The notes: a model not told the origin generated them from the sequence alone. DNA of 64,000 nt from Pseudomonas sp. PIC25 (GCF_002286785.1 NZ_MUJY01000122.1:35800-99799); one strand, 5' to 3'; shown: positions 1 through 14,168, numbered from the stretch's first letter. A program made the numbers and translations.

Positions 1-2
1 AG

Positions 3-260
3 GGCGAGGATCTGGTCGATCTCAGCCAGGGCGACCTGTTGCTCAGCGAAACCGCCCAGAATGCCCTGGCGCTGTCCCAGCACAGCCGCAACCTGTTGCT
101 GGTCGAGCGCAGCGTCAGCGAAGACCTGCTCGTCCGCGAGCGGGCGCGCATCCGAGCCATCGCCAGCCCGGAAGGCGCCAGTTGCGTCGAGCGCCTGCTG
201 GAGCCCTATCCTTCGCTGCTGGAACGGCAGCTTGCGCTGATGCATGAGAGCCACCCTTGA
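3..260 (+). CDS. C-terminal fragment of an unidentified protein
   Basis: An open frame enters from the left edge and ends with TGA at 258-260, giving about 85 residues of a C-terminus. The segment is mostly helical and charged (SETAQNALALSQHSRN, then an Arg/Glu-rich stretch) and has no transmembrane run or motif that I recognise. It ends 22 bases before the likely start of the next gene on the same strand, so the two may be co-transcribed. The sequence has the codon character of its neighbours, so I take it as a real gene cut by the window rather than a chance frame. The product is unknown. Confidence 0.6.
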   Translation, partial: GEDLVDLSQGDLLLSETAQNALALSQHSRNLLLVERSVSEDLLVRERARIRAIASPEGASCVERLLEPYPSLLERQLALMHESHP

Positions 261-282
261 TCCCACGCCAAGGAACGGCCGC

Positions 283-831
283 ATGACTACGCTGATCACC
301 CATCCGATACCCATCCTGGCCCTCGGTGCCGCGCTCGGCAGCCGGGTCGTTTCTCCGCGGCTGGTGCTGGCCGGGATGCTTTTCGCCTGCCTGCCGGATG
401 CCGATGTCCTGGCCTTCAAGTTCGGCATCGCCTATGCCGACGCCTTTGGTCATCGTGGCTTTAGCCATTCACTGCTGTTCGCGGCTCTTTGCGGCATTTT
501 CGCTGCGCTCTGTTGCCGCTGGCTCGACAGCGGACCGCTCAAGGCGGGACTGTGGATAACCCTGGCCACCGCCTCCCATGGCCTGCTCGATGCCCTGACT
601 AACGGAGGGCTCGGCGTGGCCTGGCTATGGCCCTGGAGCGACCAGCGCTACTTCCTGCCCTGGCGCCCCATCGAGGTATCGCCGTTCCTCTCCGGCTTCT
701 TCAGCCCGCGCGGGTTGTCCGTCCTGCTCTCGGAAGCACGCTGGATCTGGCTGCCTTCATTGGCGATCGCAACGACTGGCCTGGCGATGCGCTTGGCCTT
801 GAGGCGACGCGCGACGGCGGCGGCAGGCTGA
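283..831 (+). CDS. DUF457/YdjM-like inner-membrane metal-dependent hydrolase
   Basis: This 182-residue protein is rich in membrane segments. It carries the residues typical of the DUF457 (YdjM, LexA-binding inner-membrane putative hydrolase) family: the acidic motif LPDADVL near residue 42, the HRGFSHSLLF motif near residues 60-70, and a second SHGLLDALTNGG motif near 97-108. The conserved His and Asp residues would bind metal on the membrane face. The substrate of the family is not established. I chose ATG 283 because an AAGGAACG ribosome site lies just upstream; an in-frame ATG at 244 would add 13 residues and overlap the upstream gene. A strong bidirectional terminator follows at 856-884. 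Confidence 0.75.
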   Translation: MTTLITHPIPILALGAALGSRVVSPRLVLAGMLFACLPDADVLAFKFGIAYADAFGHRGFSHSLLFAALCGIFAALCCRWLDSGPLKAGLWITLATASHGLLDALTNGGLGVAWLWPWSDQRYFLPWRPIEVSPFLSGFFSPRGLSVLLSEARWIWLPSLAIATTGLAMRLALRRRATAAAG

Positions 832-855
832 TCGCATCCCAGAGAGAGGGAAACA

Positions 856-884
856 AAAAGCCCGCTTGATCGAAGCGGGCTTTT
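856..884. terminator. Bidirectional rho-independent terminator
   Basis: A perfect 12-bp inverted repeat (AAAAGCCCGCTT / AAGCGGGCTTTT) flanks the 5-base loop GATCG. A/T tracts on both outer sides make it function in both directions. It sits between the convergent DUF457 gene and the PqiC-like lipoprotein gene, and would end both transcripts. Confidence 0.92.
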
Positions 885-890
885 GATTAA

Positions 891-1610
891 TCAGAAACGG
901 TAGATTTCCACGTCCTGCCGGACCGGCGACGGTATGGGAATCTGCGGCTTTGCCGGCTCGACCTTTTTCGGCGTGCGGGTCGCCGCATTCTTGCGCGCCT
1001 CTTCGGCCGCTGCCGCCTCGGCTTCGGCTGCCGCCAGCGGTTGAATGGCGGAAGCAAGCTGCTCAGCAAGACGCTGCAGTACCAGACTCTGGGCCTTCAC
1101 CTGATCCGCAGGCGCGCCCTGGTGCGGCTCCTCCAGGCGAACCAGACGGGTGTCACGCAGTTGTCCACGCTTGTCCAGCAGGCGCCACTGCGCCTCCAGC
1201 ACGGCAGGCTGCTTCGGACCGGAGTCCAGCCGGGTAATGGAAAGCTGCACCTGCACCTCGGGCGTGAAGCCCGGCGCGGCGGGAGCCATGGCCAGCCGCT
1301 GGCTGTCCAGGCGGCCGGCGAGCTGACGCAGCAGCAGTTGATCGATATCGTTCGGCAGGTTGCCGGCCCAGCGGGCACGCCTGGCCGCAGTCAGACTCCC
1401 ATCGGCCTGGCGTTGCAGCAGCAGATCGCAGTTCAGATAGTCGGCGACCTCCACCGGCCCCAGCAGCACGGCCGGACCGGTCTTCTGCTCGGGAACGCGG
1501 GGGTTGCCGCTGTCCAGTTGATAAAGCGGTACCGGTTGAAAAGCGGTACAGCCGGTCAGGCCAATCAGTCCGGCCAGCAATACACCATGAGCAAAACGCA
1601 CCACACTCAT
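891..1610 (-). CDS. PqiC/DUF330-type ABC-transport auxiliary lipoprotein
   Basis: The 239-residue product begins with a lipoprotein signal peptide whose lipobox LTGC places the lipidated Cys near residue 20. This is followed by the region typical of the PqiC (DUF330) family, with YQLDSG and GPVEVADYLN motifs. PqiC-like lipoproteins work with MCE-type inner-to-outer membrane lipid transporters, so an outer-membrane, periplasm-facing position is expected. The C-terminal 50 residues are an Ala/Glu-rich then Lys/Pro-rich tail (residues about 190-235), likely disordered. The open frame extends upstream to 1985 but has no signal peptide there. I therefore chose ATG 1610, preceded by GAGAGG. No MCE or permease partner is adjacent, so the gene is an orphan component here. 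Confidence 0.8.
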   Translation of the reverse strand: MSVVRFAHGVLLAGLIGLTGCTAFQPVPLYQLDSGNPRVPEQKTGPAVLLGPVEVADYLNCDLLLQRQADGSLTAARRARWAGNLPNDIDQLLLRQLAGRLDSQRLAMAPAAPGFTPEVQVQLSITRLDSGPKQPAVLEAQWRLLDKRGQLRDTRLVRLEEPHQGAPADQVKAQSLVLQRLAEQLASAIQPLAAAEAEAAAAEEARKNAATRTPKKVEPAKPQIPIPSPVRQDVEIYRF

Positions 1611-1776
1611 CCTCTCAGCCGTCGGCTGCCGGAGGGCAGCCCAGTAGAAATCCAGCTCCCTGTTGGGGCACGACCGTCGTCGGCCTACCCCATGCGGGCG
1701 CGTATCATCCCCTAAACCGCCCGACGACTCCAGCCTGAAACGCCGGCCGGAGGCCATGCCAGACGTTCGGCAGGGT

Positions 1777-4035
1777 TCAACCCGCGGTTTCCACCTGCAG
1801 CCCATCGACCCGCTGGAAGCCACGCGGCAGCTTGTTGCCACGGCGTCCGCGCTCGCCTTTGTAATGCTCCAGATCATCCGATTTGAGCGACAACGTGCGT
1901 TTGCCCGCTTGCAGCACCAGGGTGGCGCCAGCCGGCAACACCGCCAGATCGGACAGATACTCTTCGCGACTCGCCACCCGATCACCCGGAATTCCGATGA
2001 TCTTGTTGCCCTTGCCCTTGGCCAGCTGCGGCAGGTCGGAGACCTTGAACAATAGCAGACGGCCCTCAGTGGTCACGGCCGCCAGCCAATCTTCCTCGAT
2101 ATTCCCGACCGGCTGCGGCGGGACCACCTTAGCCCCCGCCGGCAGGCTGAGCAGGGTCTTCCCGGCCTTGTTCTTGGCCTGCAGGTCCTCGCCCTTGACG
2201 ACGAAGCCGTAGCCGGCATCCGAGGCGATCACGTACAGCGCCTCGTCCTCGGGCAGCAGAACACATTCAAAACTTGCGCCAGGTGGCGGTGCCAGCCGTC
2301 CGGTCAGCGGCTCACCCTGCCCCCGCGCCGATGGCAACGAATGGGCGGCGAGCGAATAGCTGCGACCGGACGAATCGATGAATACCGCGAACTGGTTGGA
2401 GCGACCCGGTGCGGCCGCCTTGAAGCCGTCGCCGGCCTTGTAGGAAAGTCCGGTCGCATCGATGTCGTGGCCCTTGGCGCAACGCACCCAGCCCTTCTCC
2501 GACAGCACCACGGTGACCGGCTCGGTGGGCATCAGCTCGGTTTCCGACAGGGCACGCGCCTCCGCACGCTCGACCAGCGGCGAACGACGGGCGTCGCCGT
2601 ACGTCTCGGCGTCTTCGATCAGCTCCTTACGCACCAGCTTGCGCAGCTTGGTCTCGCTGCCGAGCAGCGCCAGAAGATTGTCGCGCTCCTTGGCCAACTC
2701 GTCCTGCTCGCCGCGAATCTTCATTTCTTCCAGCCGGGCCAGTTGGCGCAGACGGGTGTCGAGGATGTAGTCGGCCTGCACGTCAGTGAGGCCGAAACGC
2801 TCCATCAGCACCGGCTTGGGCTGGTCCTCGGTGCGGATGATGCGGATCACTTCGTCGATGTTGAGGAACGCGATCAGCAAGCCTTCCAACAGGTGCAGGC
2901 GTTTCTCCACCTTGTCCAGGCGGAATTGCAGGCGACGGCGCACCGTCCCGATGCGGAAGGTCAGCCACTCGCCCAGCAGCATGCGCAGGTTCTTCACCTG
3001 CGGCTTGCCATCGAGGCCAATGATATTGATGTTGACCCGGTAGCTGGACTCCAGGTCGGTGGTGGCGAAGAGGTGCTGCATCAGCTCCTCGGCATTGACC
3101 CGGTTGGAGCGCGGGATGATCACGATGCGCGTCGGGTTCTCGTGGTCCGATTCGTCACGCAGATCGGCGACCATCGGCAGCTTCTTCGCCTGCATTTGTC
3201 CAGCGATCTGCTCCAGCACCTTGGCGCCGGAAATCTGGTGCGGCAACGCCGTGATGACAATATCGCCATCCTCGACGCGGTACACCGCGCGCATGCGTAC
3301 CGAGCCGCGGCCGGCCTCGTAGAGTTTCAGCAGTTCGGCGCGCGGCGTGACGATTTCCGCCTCGGTGGGAAAATCCGGGCCGGGCATATGCTCGCAGAGC
3401 TGCTCCACGCTGGCGTTCGGCTCGTCGAGCAGACGGATGCACGCGGCAGCCACTTCACGCAGGTTGTGCGGCGGCACGTCGGTGGCCATGCCCACGGCGA
3501 TCCCGGTGGTGCCGTTGAGCAGCAGGTTGGGCAGGCGTGCCGGCAGCACCGCAGGCTCGTTCAGGGTGCCGTCGAAGTTGGGAATCCAGTCCGCCGTGCC
3601 CTGCCCCAGTTCGCTGAGCAGCACTTCCGAATAGCGCGACAGGCGTGCCTCGGTATAGCGCATGGCGGCGAAGGACTTGGGATCGTCCGGCGCACCCCAG
3701 TTACCCTGGCCATCGATCAGCGGATAGCGGTAGCTGAACGGCTGAGCCATCAGCACCATCGCTTCGTAGCAAGCGCTGTCGCCGTGCGGATGGAACTTGC
3801 CGAGCACGTCACCGACGGTACGCGCTGATTTCTTGTGCTTAGCGTCAGCATCCAGCCCCAGTTCGCTCATCGCATAGACGATGCGCCGCTGAACCGGCTT
3901 CAGGCCGTCGCCGATGTGCGGCAGGGCGCGGTCCATGATCACGTACATGGAATAGTTGAGATAGGCCTGCTCGGTGAAGTCGGCGAGGGAGCGGCGCTCC
4001 ACGCCTTCCAGGCTCAGGTCGAGGGATTCGCTCAT
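1777..4035 (-). CDS. parC: DNA topoisomerase IV subunit A
   Basis: ParC is the DNA-cutting subunit of topoisomerase IV, which decatenates daughter chromosomes. The 752-residue length is normal for Pseudomonas. The breakage-rejoining domain shows the catalytic Tyr127 in the motif [11 protein letters not shown], preceded by Arg126. The quinolone-resistance region [12 protein letters not shown] has Ser87 and Glu91, the drug-sensitive residues. The C-terminal part from about residue 490 is the beta-pinwheel DNA-wrapping domain. AGAGGACGC precedes ATG 4035. It is the last gene of the leftward cluster that also contains parE, and lies 9 bases after the aspartyl protease-type gene, so both topoisomerase IV subunits may be made from one transcript. 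Confidence 0.98.
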   Translation of the reverse strand: MSESLDLSLEGVERRSLADFTEQAYLNYSMYVIMDRALPHIGDGLKPVQRRIVYAMSELGLDADAKHKKSARTVGDVLGKFHPHGDSACYEAMVLMAQPFSYRYPLIDGQGNWGAPDDPKSFAAMRYTEARLSRYSEVLLSELGQGTADWIPNFDGTLNEPAVLPARLPNLLLNGTTGIAVGMATDVPPHNLREVAAACIRLLDEPNASVEQLCEHMPGPDFPTEAEIVTPRAELLKLYEAGRGSVRMRAVYRVEDGDIVITALPHQISGAKVLEQIAGQMQAKKLPMVADLRDESDHENPTRIVIIPRSNRVNAEELMQHLFATTDLESSYRVNINIIGLDGKPQVKNLRMLLGEWLTFRIGTVRRRLQFRLDKVEKRLHLLEGLLIAFLNIDEVIRIIRTEDQPKPVLMERFGLTDVQADYILDTRLRQLARLEEMKIRGEQDELAKERDNLLALLGSETKLRKLVRKELIEDAETYGDARRSPLVERAEARALSETELMPTEPVTVVLSEKGWVRCAKGHDIDATGLSYKAGDGFKAAAPGRSNQFAVFIDSSGRSYSLAAHSLPSARGQGEPLTGRLAPPPGASFECVLLPEDEALYVIASDAGYGFVVKGEDLQAKNKAGKTLLSLPAGAKVVPPQPVGNIEEDWLAAVTTEGRLLLFKVSDLPQLAKGKGNKIIGIPGDRVASREEYLSDLAVLPAGATLVLQAGKRTLSLKSDDLEHYKGERGRRGNKLPRGFQRVDGLQVETAG

Positions 4036-4044
4036 CTGCGTCCT

Positions 4045-4584
4045 CTAGTTTTCCGTGTAATGGCGCAGCACCAGAGTGCCGTCGCGCTGGGTGAATTCGA
4101 GTTGTTTCAGGGCGCTCATGCCAAGCAGCACTTGTTCGCCATCCATACCGGGAACGATCAGGGCGCGTACGTCGTGAAGACGGATGTCACCCAATTGCAG
4201 TTCGGCCAGGCGGGTTCGGAACCCGGTCCCGCGGCCGTTGGCAGTCAGCACCGTGATCGGCGCGCCGCGCGCGAGGCCGAGTCGTTTCGCCAGCTCGCCC
4301 GGAACCGCCACGTCAGTGGCGCCGGTATCCAGCATGAACTCCACGGGCCGGCCATCGATCTCGCCACTGGCGACGAAATGCCCCCGGCCATCGCTGGCCA
4401 GTCGCACCTCGATGAACCCATCGCCATGGCGGGACTCCGGCGTCTGATTGGGATTGCGCTTGGCCTCCTCCCATTCGCCGAAGAAACGGGTGGCCAGCAG
4501 CAGCGCAGCGCCCCAGGCGAGCACCAGCATGACCCGCCCGGCACGACGCCCCGGCGCCTGCTCGCTCAACGAGCATTCCCCCAA
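4045..4584 (-). CDS. Membrane-anchored retropepsin-like aspartyl protease (TIGR02281-type)
   Basis: This is a 179-residue protein with one N-terminal transmembrane anchor (residues about 18-32) followed by a single retropepsin-like domain. The active-site motif is FMLDTGATDVAVP (Asp-Thr-Gly near residue 86), and the C-terminal half has the LLGMSALKQLEF motif of bacterial clan AA proteases. Retropepsin-like proteins of this size act as dimers, each chain giving one catalytic Asp; the domain should face the periplasm. The substrate is unknown. The start overlaps the end of the upstream gene by 19 bases and parC follows 9 bases downstream, so it lies in the parE-parC operon. A later in-frame ATG just before the membrane segment is an alternative start. 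Confidence 0.8.
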   Translation of the reverse strand: MGECSLSEQAPGRRAGRVMLVLAWGAALLLATRFFGEWEEAKRNPNQTPESRHGDGFIEVRLASDGRGHFVASGEIDGRPVEFMLDTGATDVAVPGELAKRLGLARGAPITVLTANGRGTGFRTRLAELQLGDIRLHDVRALIVPGMDGEQVLLGMSALKQLEFTQRDGTLVLRHYTEN

Positions 4585-5548
4585 CCGCCCTTGGGCGCGG
4601 CAAAACGCCAGACGATCGGCCGGCTTTCGCCATCGCCGCGAGCATGACCGCCGTTATCGACACCGATCCAGGCGCCTTCTTCATCGATCCAGAGAGCTTC
4701 AGCCATGCCGTAGGGTTGGTCATAGCGCCGCTCCGGGGTCAACGCCTCGTCGGCGAACGACCAACAGCGCTCCACCTCGCCGTTGCTCGGCTTGCGCCGG
4801 CAGATACGGTGGGCCAAGCGTTCCAGGGTGAAGAGTTTTTCGTTGAAGAAGGCCAGCCCGGAGAAATCCCGCGGCAACGGTTCGTTGCTTTCCAGCGGTG
4901 CCGGCGGCAGTTCCATACCGCCTTCGCTGAGCAGCACGCAGCCACCGGTACACTTCCATAGACCACGCTGCCGGTGCATGACCACCAGCCCACGGCGTTC
5001 CCGCTCGGCCGCCAGCCAGAGGCGTTCGCCGGCCGGGTCCACCGCGATGCCTTCGAACAGAGCGTTGAAGTGCAGCAGCATGCCGCTGGCCCGCGCCTGT
5101 CGCACCAGACTCTCTGGCAGAGCCAGCCACTGCGGCTCGCCTGCCGGCGGGACCTGCAGTACGCCGGCGTGGGCTTCGCTGATCAGGTAGCGGTTGCCCA
5201 TGGTGTCGCAGGACAGCCCTTCGAAATCCATGTCGCCGCCACGCACCTTGCCCATTACCCAACTGCGCATACGCAGCCCCCAAGGCAGGCCGCTGTCGGG
5301 CCGCTCGGGAGCGACGAACGTCTCGGCCTCGGCGTGAAGCTCGCCCTGTGCCGGGGTCAACCGGTAGAGCCGATCGTCATCGCGGTCAGAAACCGCCCAG
5401 AGCCCATCGCCGCACCAGGCCAAACCGGACAGGTTACCGCCGCGCATGCCTTCCACCGGATGTTCGGTGAACAGCTTGAGCGGCTCCACGGAGGGTTCGG
5501 CGGCGGCGCTGGCGCTGAGAAAGACGCAGGCGAACAGCAGGCGCCGCA

Positions 5549-5549
<1 letters not shown>
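4566..5549 (-). CDS. Secreted esterase-like/phytase-like beta-propeller protein
   Basis: The 327-residue product has a clear signal peptide (about 20 residues ending SASAAA). It then shows repeats typical of the 'esterase-like activity of phytase' family (PF13449): NLSGLAWCGDGLWAVSDRDD, DMDFEGLSCD, ALFEGIAVDP and MAEALWIDEEG. The repeated Asp/Glu motifs are expected to line the calcium-containing top of a propeller. A periplasmic phosphatase- or lactonase-like role is plausible, but the substrate is not known. The start ATG shares its A with the stop of parE (TGATG at 5551-5547), which indicates translational coupling. Five Cys residues in pairs suggest disulfides in the exported protein. Confidence 0.75.
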
Positions 5550-8069
<2,520 letters not shown>

Positions 8070-8150
8070 GTGCGGGTTTGGAACTCGAACCTGGACTGAA
8101 ACCGGAACGGTACCAGCTTTCGACCGCCCGCCTCCAGCGACAGCCCCGCG

Positions 8151-8972
8151 TCAGTACCCCTTGATGCTGTAGTCGATCTCGAAATCGATGCCGGTGACAC
8201 GGGAAACACCGGTCTCCAGCCGCCCGTCGCCGAATAGCCGCAACCAGCGGTATCCCGGCGGTTCCTTATCGACCCGGAACTCGTCGCTACCGGGGGCGAA
8301 CTGCACGCAGGTGGACGGCGATGCCAGCAGCCGCACGTCCTTGCGCACCTGATCGTATTCTTGGTGGACGTGCCCCCAGAGCACCGCCCGCACCTGCGGG
8401 TAACGGTCGAGCACGGCGAACAGCGCATCCGGATTGCACACACCGATCGGGTCCAGCCAGCGGCAACCGACCGGCACCGGATGATGATGGAAGCACACCA
8501 GGTGATGGCGTTCGGGCGCCTCGCTCAGGGCCTGGTCGAGCAGCGCCAGTTGTTCATCGCTCAGATGCCCAGGCACCGCACCGGGAATAGAGGAGTCGAG
8601 AAGAATGATGCGCCAAGCGCCGAGATCGACGACCGGCTCCAGCAGCTCGCTGCCGGCACAGGCCTCGCGCATGCTCGGCAGCTCGTCGTGGTTGCCGGGA
8701 AACCAGCGAGCCGGAGCAGGAATTTGCGCCGTCAGCTCGCGAAAATGCTCGTAGGACTCCAGCGAGCCATCCTGCGACAGATCCCCGCTGGCCAGCACCA
8801 GGTCGATCTGCGGCTGTTCGCTGAGAACACGTTCTATCACCCGCTGGAGGCTGTCCTGGGTATCCATGCCCAGAAGCTTGCCATCGGCCGTGGCGAATAA
8901 ATGACTGTCGGATAGCTGCACCAGCAGTACCGACGAATCAGCAGCGAAATTGGGCACGCTCGGCAAGGCCAT
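8151..8972 (-). CDS. cpdA: 3',5'-cyclic-AMP phosphodiesterase
   Basis: CpdA hydrolyses cAMP to AMP and so limits Crp/Vfr signalling. The 273-residue protein carries the class III metallophosphoesterase motifs in order: SDSHLF (Asp22, His24), SGDLSQDG near 62-69, GNHDE near 94-98, and the late FHHHP and WGHVHQE motifs. All metal ligands appear present. It lies in the nudF-DUF1249-cpdA-yqiA-parE cluster, 81 bases ahead of yqiA and 204 bases after the DUF1249 gene, a gap wide enough for its own promoter. In P. aeruginosa cpdA is known to be activated by Vfr; I did not find an unambiguous Crp-type site in this gap. Confidence 0.95.
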   Translation of the reverse strand: MALPSVPNFAADSSVLLVQLSDSHLFATADGKLLGMDTQDSLQRVIERVLSEQPQIDLVLASGDLSQDGSLESYEHFRELTAQIPAPARWFPGNHDELPSMREACAGSELLEPVVDLGAWRIILLDSSIPGAVPGHLSDEQLALLDQALSEAPERHHLVCFHHHPVPVGCRWLDPIGVCNPDALFAVLDRYPQVRAVLWGHVHQEYDQVRKDVRLLASPSTCVQFAPGSDEFRVDKEPPGYRWLRLFGDGRLETGVSRVTGIDFEIDYSIKGY

Positions 8973-9176
8973 CTCCTTGAGCGGAATTAGCAGGAATTAT
9001 GGTGGTTCTCGTCGAAAAGGGTATACCCGAGAAATAGAAGCAGATCACAGTTAGCAGTGAATCGGCGCGGCTCCCGATTACTGTAGGGTATCGCGGAACT
9101 TTCGCTGGCTCAGGAACGGATACTCGCCGGTCACGATGCAACGCACACCTAGAGTGTGCGGCCCGCAACAATTCGC

Positions 9177-9623
9177 TCAGAGCACGGGAACCAGCTCGTG
9201 GCCACAGGCGAGGCAATGGCTGAGCCACTCGCCCAGGAACAGGTTGAGCTGCGACTTCTCGTCCGGCTGGTGCATGGCGGCGTTGGGGTAGGCGTAGATG
9301 CTGCGGAAGCGCCGCGCATTTTCCGCACTGATCACTTCGGCCATGCGCGCATCGTGATAGACCCGCACCTCCATCCGCGGCACCGGCAGCCAGGGCAGGC
9401 TGTGTTCCTGGCGAACCTGCAGCGTGGTGGTGTAAGGGCAGGTTTCCACTACGTCCAGCGCCAGCACGCCGAGCAGATACTCGCCCTGACTCAGCGCCAC
9501 GCGCCGCGATCCCGGCCCGTCGCGCATTTCCGGCAGCAGGCGCATCAGCCGGGCATAGTTGGCTTCGCAGGCGGCCTGGAGCTCGACCAGATCGACCCGG
9601 TAGCGCTCGCGCAACAGATTCAC
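9177..9623 (-). CDS. DUF1249 family protein (YqiB-like)
   Basis: The product is a 148-residue soluble protein matching the DUF1249/YqiB family by position between nudF and cpdA and by its conserved core (NYARLMRLLPEMR near the N-terminus, VVETCPYTTTL, and MEVRVYHDARMAEV in the middle). A C-terminal pair of Cys in CLACGHEL and a preceding His could bind metal, which is only a suggestion. No function is established for the family. I chose the GTG at 9623 because it overlaps the nudF stop as GTGA, giving tight coupling; the open frame continues upstream to 9665 inside nudF. Confidence 0.8.
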   Translation of the reverse strand: MNLLRERYRVDLVELQAACEANYARLMRLLPEMRDGPGSRRVALSQGEYLLGVLALDVVETCPYTTTLQVRQEHSLPWLPVPRMEVRVYHDARMAEVISAENARRFRSIYAYPNAAMHQPDEKSQLNLFLGEWLSHCLACGHELVPVL

Positions 9624-10231
9624 GACCACAGCCCTCGCACTTCGGCGCGGTTCAGCGCCAGCCACTGCAAGGCGATGATGCTGGCGGCATTGCTGATCCG
9701 CCCATCCTTCACCGCCTGCAAGGCGTCTTCCAGCGGCCAGACATGGACCTTGATGTCCTCGCCCTCCTCCGGCAGCCCGTGGATACCGCCGGCCCCCTCG
9801 CTGTCGCAGCGACCGAGGTACAGGAACACGCGTTCATCGCTGCCACCCGGCGATGGGAAGTAGGTGGTGATCGGCCACAGCGAGCTGAGCGTCAGCCCCG
9901 CCTCTTCGGCCGCTTCGCGGTGAGCCACCTCTTCCGGCTCCTCGGCCTTGTCGATCAAGCCGGCGACCAGTTCGAGCAACCAGGGGTTGCTGCATTTCTG
10001 CATGGCGCCGACCCGGAATTGCTCGATCAGCACGACGCAATCGCGCTGCGGATCGTAGGGCAGCACACAGACCGCATCGTGCCGCACGAACAGCTCGCGA
10101 CTGAGTACCGGCCCCATGCCCCCGGCGAACTGGCGATGGCGCAAATGCAGGCGATCGAGCCTGTAGAAGCCCTGGAAACAGGACTCGCGCTGGATGATCT
10201 CGACATCCGGATGTTCCACCCGCTCCGCCAT
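9620..10231 (-). CDS. nudF: ADP-ribose pyrophosphatase (Nudix hydrolase)
   Basis: This Nudix enzyme cleaves ADP-ribose to AMP and ribose-5-phosphate; it is also called AspP (ADP-sugar pyrophosphatase). The 203-residue protein has an intact Nudix box beginning GLIDKAEEPEEV near residue 90 and finishing REAAEEAGL, matching G-x5-E-x7-REUxEExGU. The upstream SRELFVRHDAVCVLPYD segment is typical of the NudF subgroup. It heads the leftward cluster nudF-DUF1249-cpdA-yqiA-parE. Its stop overlaps the next start (GTGA). Confidence 0.94.
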   Translation of the reverse strand: MAERVEHPDVEIIQRESCFQGFYRLDRLHLRHRQFAGGMGPVLSRELFVRHDAVCVLPYDPQRDCVVLIEQFRVGAMQKCSNPWLLELVAGLIDKAEEPEEVAHREAAEEAGLTLSSLWPITTYFPSPGGSDERVFLYLGRCDSEGAGGIHGLPEEGEDIKVHVWPLEDALQAVKDGRISNAASIIALQWLALNRAEVRGLWS

Positions 10232-10307
10232 TCGATTCCCCCTACCTCATACAAAGAACGGGCCCCGTATGGCCACGTGAACACCGTATTGGCACAGCCC
10301 GCGCATC

Positions 10308-10327
10308 CGGGAGCGCTTCCGCTCCCG
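10308..10327 (-). terminator. Hairpin downstream of thiC, possible terminator
   Basis: A perfect 8-bp stem (CGGGAGCG / CGCTCCCG) with a CTTC tetraloop lies about 100 bases past the thiC stop. No U-tract follows, so termination is uncertain and the hairpin could instead protect the 3' end. Confidence 0.35.
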
Positions 10328-10430
10328 CATCGCTTCGACTGTTCGCCACTCCGGCGCGGGCCGATCGGCAAAATCGGCGCCGCTGTTCACACAGCCTGCG
10401 TGGGCCCGTCCCGGTCAGTCAACCACTCCC

Positions 10431-12506
<2,076 letters not shown>

Positions 12507-12513
12507 CCTGCGC

Positions 12514-12543
12514 AGTCTAATCAAGCCGGGAAGAGAAAACCAA
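12514..12543 (-). promoter_or_regulatory. Putative sigma-70 promoter of thiC
   Basis: On the minus strand TTGGTT (12543-12538) and TAGACT (12519-12514) are separated by 18 bases. Transcription would start a few bases before the riboswitch, which is the expected geometry. Confidence 0.45.
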
Positions 12544-12667
12544 CCCGAGGGTCAAAAAGCCTTGACCGTTTCGTCGGAAAACGACCGAATGACCGACTGT
12601 CGCCACATTGTTCCCGCCAGGCAACATAGCTTGTTGCAAACTACACTCATGGGCTGGCCGGCACACC

Positions 12668-12696
12668 TTGACCCGCTTGGGTGGCGCCCGTAGCCT
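12668..12696 (+). promoter_or_regulatory. Putative sigma-70 promoter of tolC
   Basis: TTGACC (12668-12673) and TAGCCT (12691-12696) are separated by 17 bases, 30 bases upstream of the tolC ATG. An AGGA ribosome site lies at about 12717. Confidence 0.5.
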
Positions 12697-12726
12697 TGCT
12701 CGACTCTCCGGAATCTAGGATTGATC

Positions 12727-14166
12727 ATGCTGCGCAGACTCTCCCTGGCTATCGCCATAGCCGCCGCCTCTGCCGGACCGGCCTGGGCAGAAGAAGCCCC
12801 TTTGTCAGCCAAGACCGACCTGGTCACTGTCTACCAGGAAGCGGTCGCCAACAACGCCGACCTCGCCGCTGCCCGCGCCAACTACGAGGCCAGCCGCGAA
12901 GTCGTACCGCAGGCACGCGCCGGACTGTTGCCGAACCTGTCCGCGGGCGCCTCGATGAACGACACCCGCACCGAGCTGGATTCGCCGTCGGCCTCGTTCT
13001 CGCGCAGCGGAACCGTGTACCAGGCCAACCTGACCCAGCCGATCTTCCGCGCCGACCGCTGGTTCCAGTTGCAGGCCGCCGAAGCCACCAGCGAGCAGGC
13101 CGCCCTGGAATTCTCCGCGACCCAGCAGAACCTGATCCTGCAAAGTGCGGAAGCCTATTTCGCCGTACTCCGCGCCCAGGACAATCTGGCCGCCACCAAG
13201 GCCGAGGAAGCCGCGTTCAAACGCCAGCTCGACCAAGCCAACGAACGCTTCGACGTCGGTCTCTCGGATAAGACCGACGTGCTCGAGGCCCAGGCCGGCT
13301 ACGACAGCGCCCGCGCCAACCGCCTGATCGCCCAACGCCAGGTGGAGGATGCCTTCCAGGCGCTGGTCACCCTGACCAACCGCGACCACGGCTCGCTCGA
13401 AGGCATCGAGCACACCCTGCCGGTACTGGCGCCGACCCCTAACGACGCCACCGCCTGGGTGGACACCGCCGCCAAGCAGAACCTCAACCTGCTGGCCAGC
13501 AACTATGCGGTCGACGCGGCCGAAGAGACCCTGCGCCAGCGCAAGGCCGGCCATGCGCCGACCCTCGACGCGGTGGCCAGCTACCAGAAAGGTGACAACG
13601 ACGCCATGGGCTTCACCAACAGCCTGGGCAGCAGCACCCGCATCAGCGGCGACGTCGAGCAGCGCAGCATCGGCCTGCAGCTCAACATCCCGATCTACAG
13701 CGGTGGCCTGACCAGCTCCCAAGTGCGCGAGTCCTATCAGCGCCTGACCCAGGTCGAGCAGCAGCGCGAAAGCCTGCGCCGCCAAGTGGTGCAGAACACC
13801 CGCGACCTGCATCGCGCGGTGAACACCGACGTCGAGCAGGTGCAGGCGCGCCGGCAAACCATCATCTCCAGCCAGAGTGCACTGGAAGCCACCGAGATCG
13901 GCTATCAGGTCGGCACCCGCAACATCGTCGATGTGCTGGATGCCCAACGCCAGTTGTACAGTTCGGTACGCGACTACAACAACGCGCGCTACGACTACAT
14001 CCTCAACAACCTGCGCCTGAAGCAGGCCGCCGGCACCCTGAGCCCGGCCGACCTGGAAGACCTGGCCCGTTTCCTCAAGTCGGACTACGACCCGGACAAG
14101 GACTTCCTGCCACCAGACCTGGCTAAGGCCGCCGAGGCCAGCCTGCGTAACAACCAGGACTATTGA
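12727..14166 (+). CDS. tolC: TolC-family outer-membrane efflux protein
   Basis: TolC forms the trimeric outer-membrane channel used by type I secretion and drug efflux systems. The 479-residue product begins with a signal peptide (MLRRLSLAIAIAAA..., predicted cleavage after PAWA) and holds two outer-membrane efflux protein repeats (about residues 35-225 and 245-440), each with the long coiled alpha-barrel helices and an LTQPIFRADRW-type beta motif. The second repeat ends with the typical VGTRNIVDVLDAQRQLY motif. I took ATG 12727, which follows AGGATTGATC, over a TTG six bases upstream. No inner-membrane pump or adaptor gene is adjacent, so this is a stand-alone channel as in E. coli tolC. A hairpin follows. 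Confidence 0.93.
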   Translation: MLRRLSLAIAIAAASAGPAWAEEAPLSAKTDLVTVYQEAVANNADLAAARANYEASREVVPQARAGLLPNLSAGASMNDTRTELDSPSASFSRSGTVYQANLTQPIFRADRWFQLQAAEATSEQAALEFSATQQNLILQSAEAYFAVLRAQDNLAATKAEEAAFKRQLDQANERFDVGLSDKTDVLEAQAGYDSARANRLIAQRQVEDAFQALVTLTNRDHGSLEGIEHTLPVLAPTPNDATAWVDTAAKQNLNLLASNYAVDAAEETLRQRKAGHAPTLDAVASYQKGDNDAMGFTNSLGSSTRISGDVEQRSIGLQLNIPIYSGGLTSSQVRESYQRLTQVEQQRESLRRQVVQNTRDLHRAVNTDVEQVQARRQTIISSQSALEATEIGYQVGTRNIVDVLDAQRQLYSSVRDYNNARYDYILNNLRLKQAAGTLSPADLEDLARFLKSDYDPDKDFLPPDLAKAAEASLRNNQDY

Positions 14167-14168
14167 TC

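Noticed and set aside
891..1985. Longer version of the lipoprotein gene starting at 1985
   Set aside because: The extra 125 residues overlap parC antisense and would bury the lipoprotein signal peptide that begins at 1610.
3600..3800. Quinolone-resistance changes in parC
   Set aside because: Ser87 and Glu91 in [12 protein letters not shown] are the sensitive residues, so no resistance mutation is seen there.
2341..3828. Long plus-strand open frame inside parC
   Set aside because: Shadow of parC; His/Arg/Gln-rich without motifs.
10232..10430. Possible small gene or RNA between nudF and thiC
   Set aside because: I found no conserved motif, ribosome site or promoter that supports one; only the hairpin at 10308-10327 stands out.
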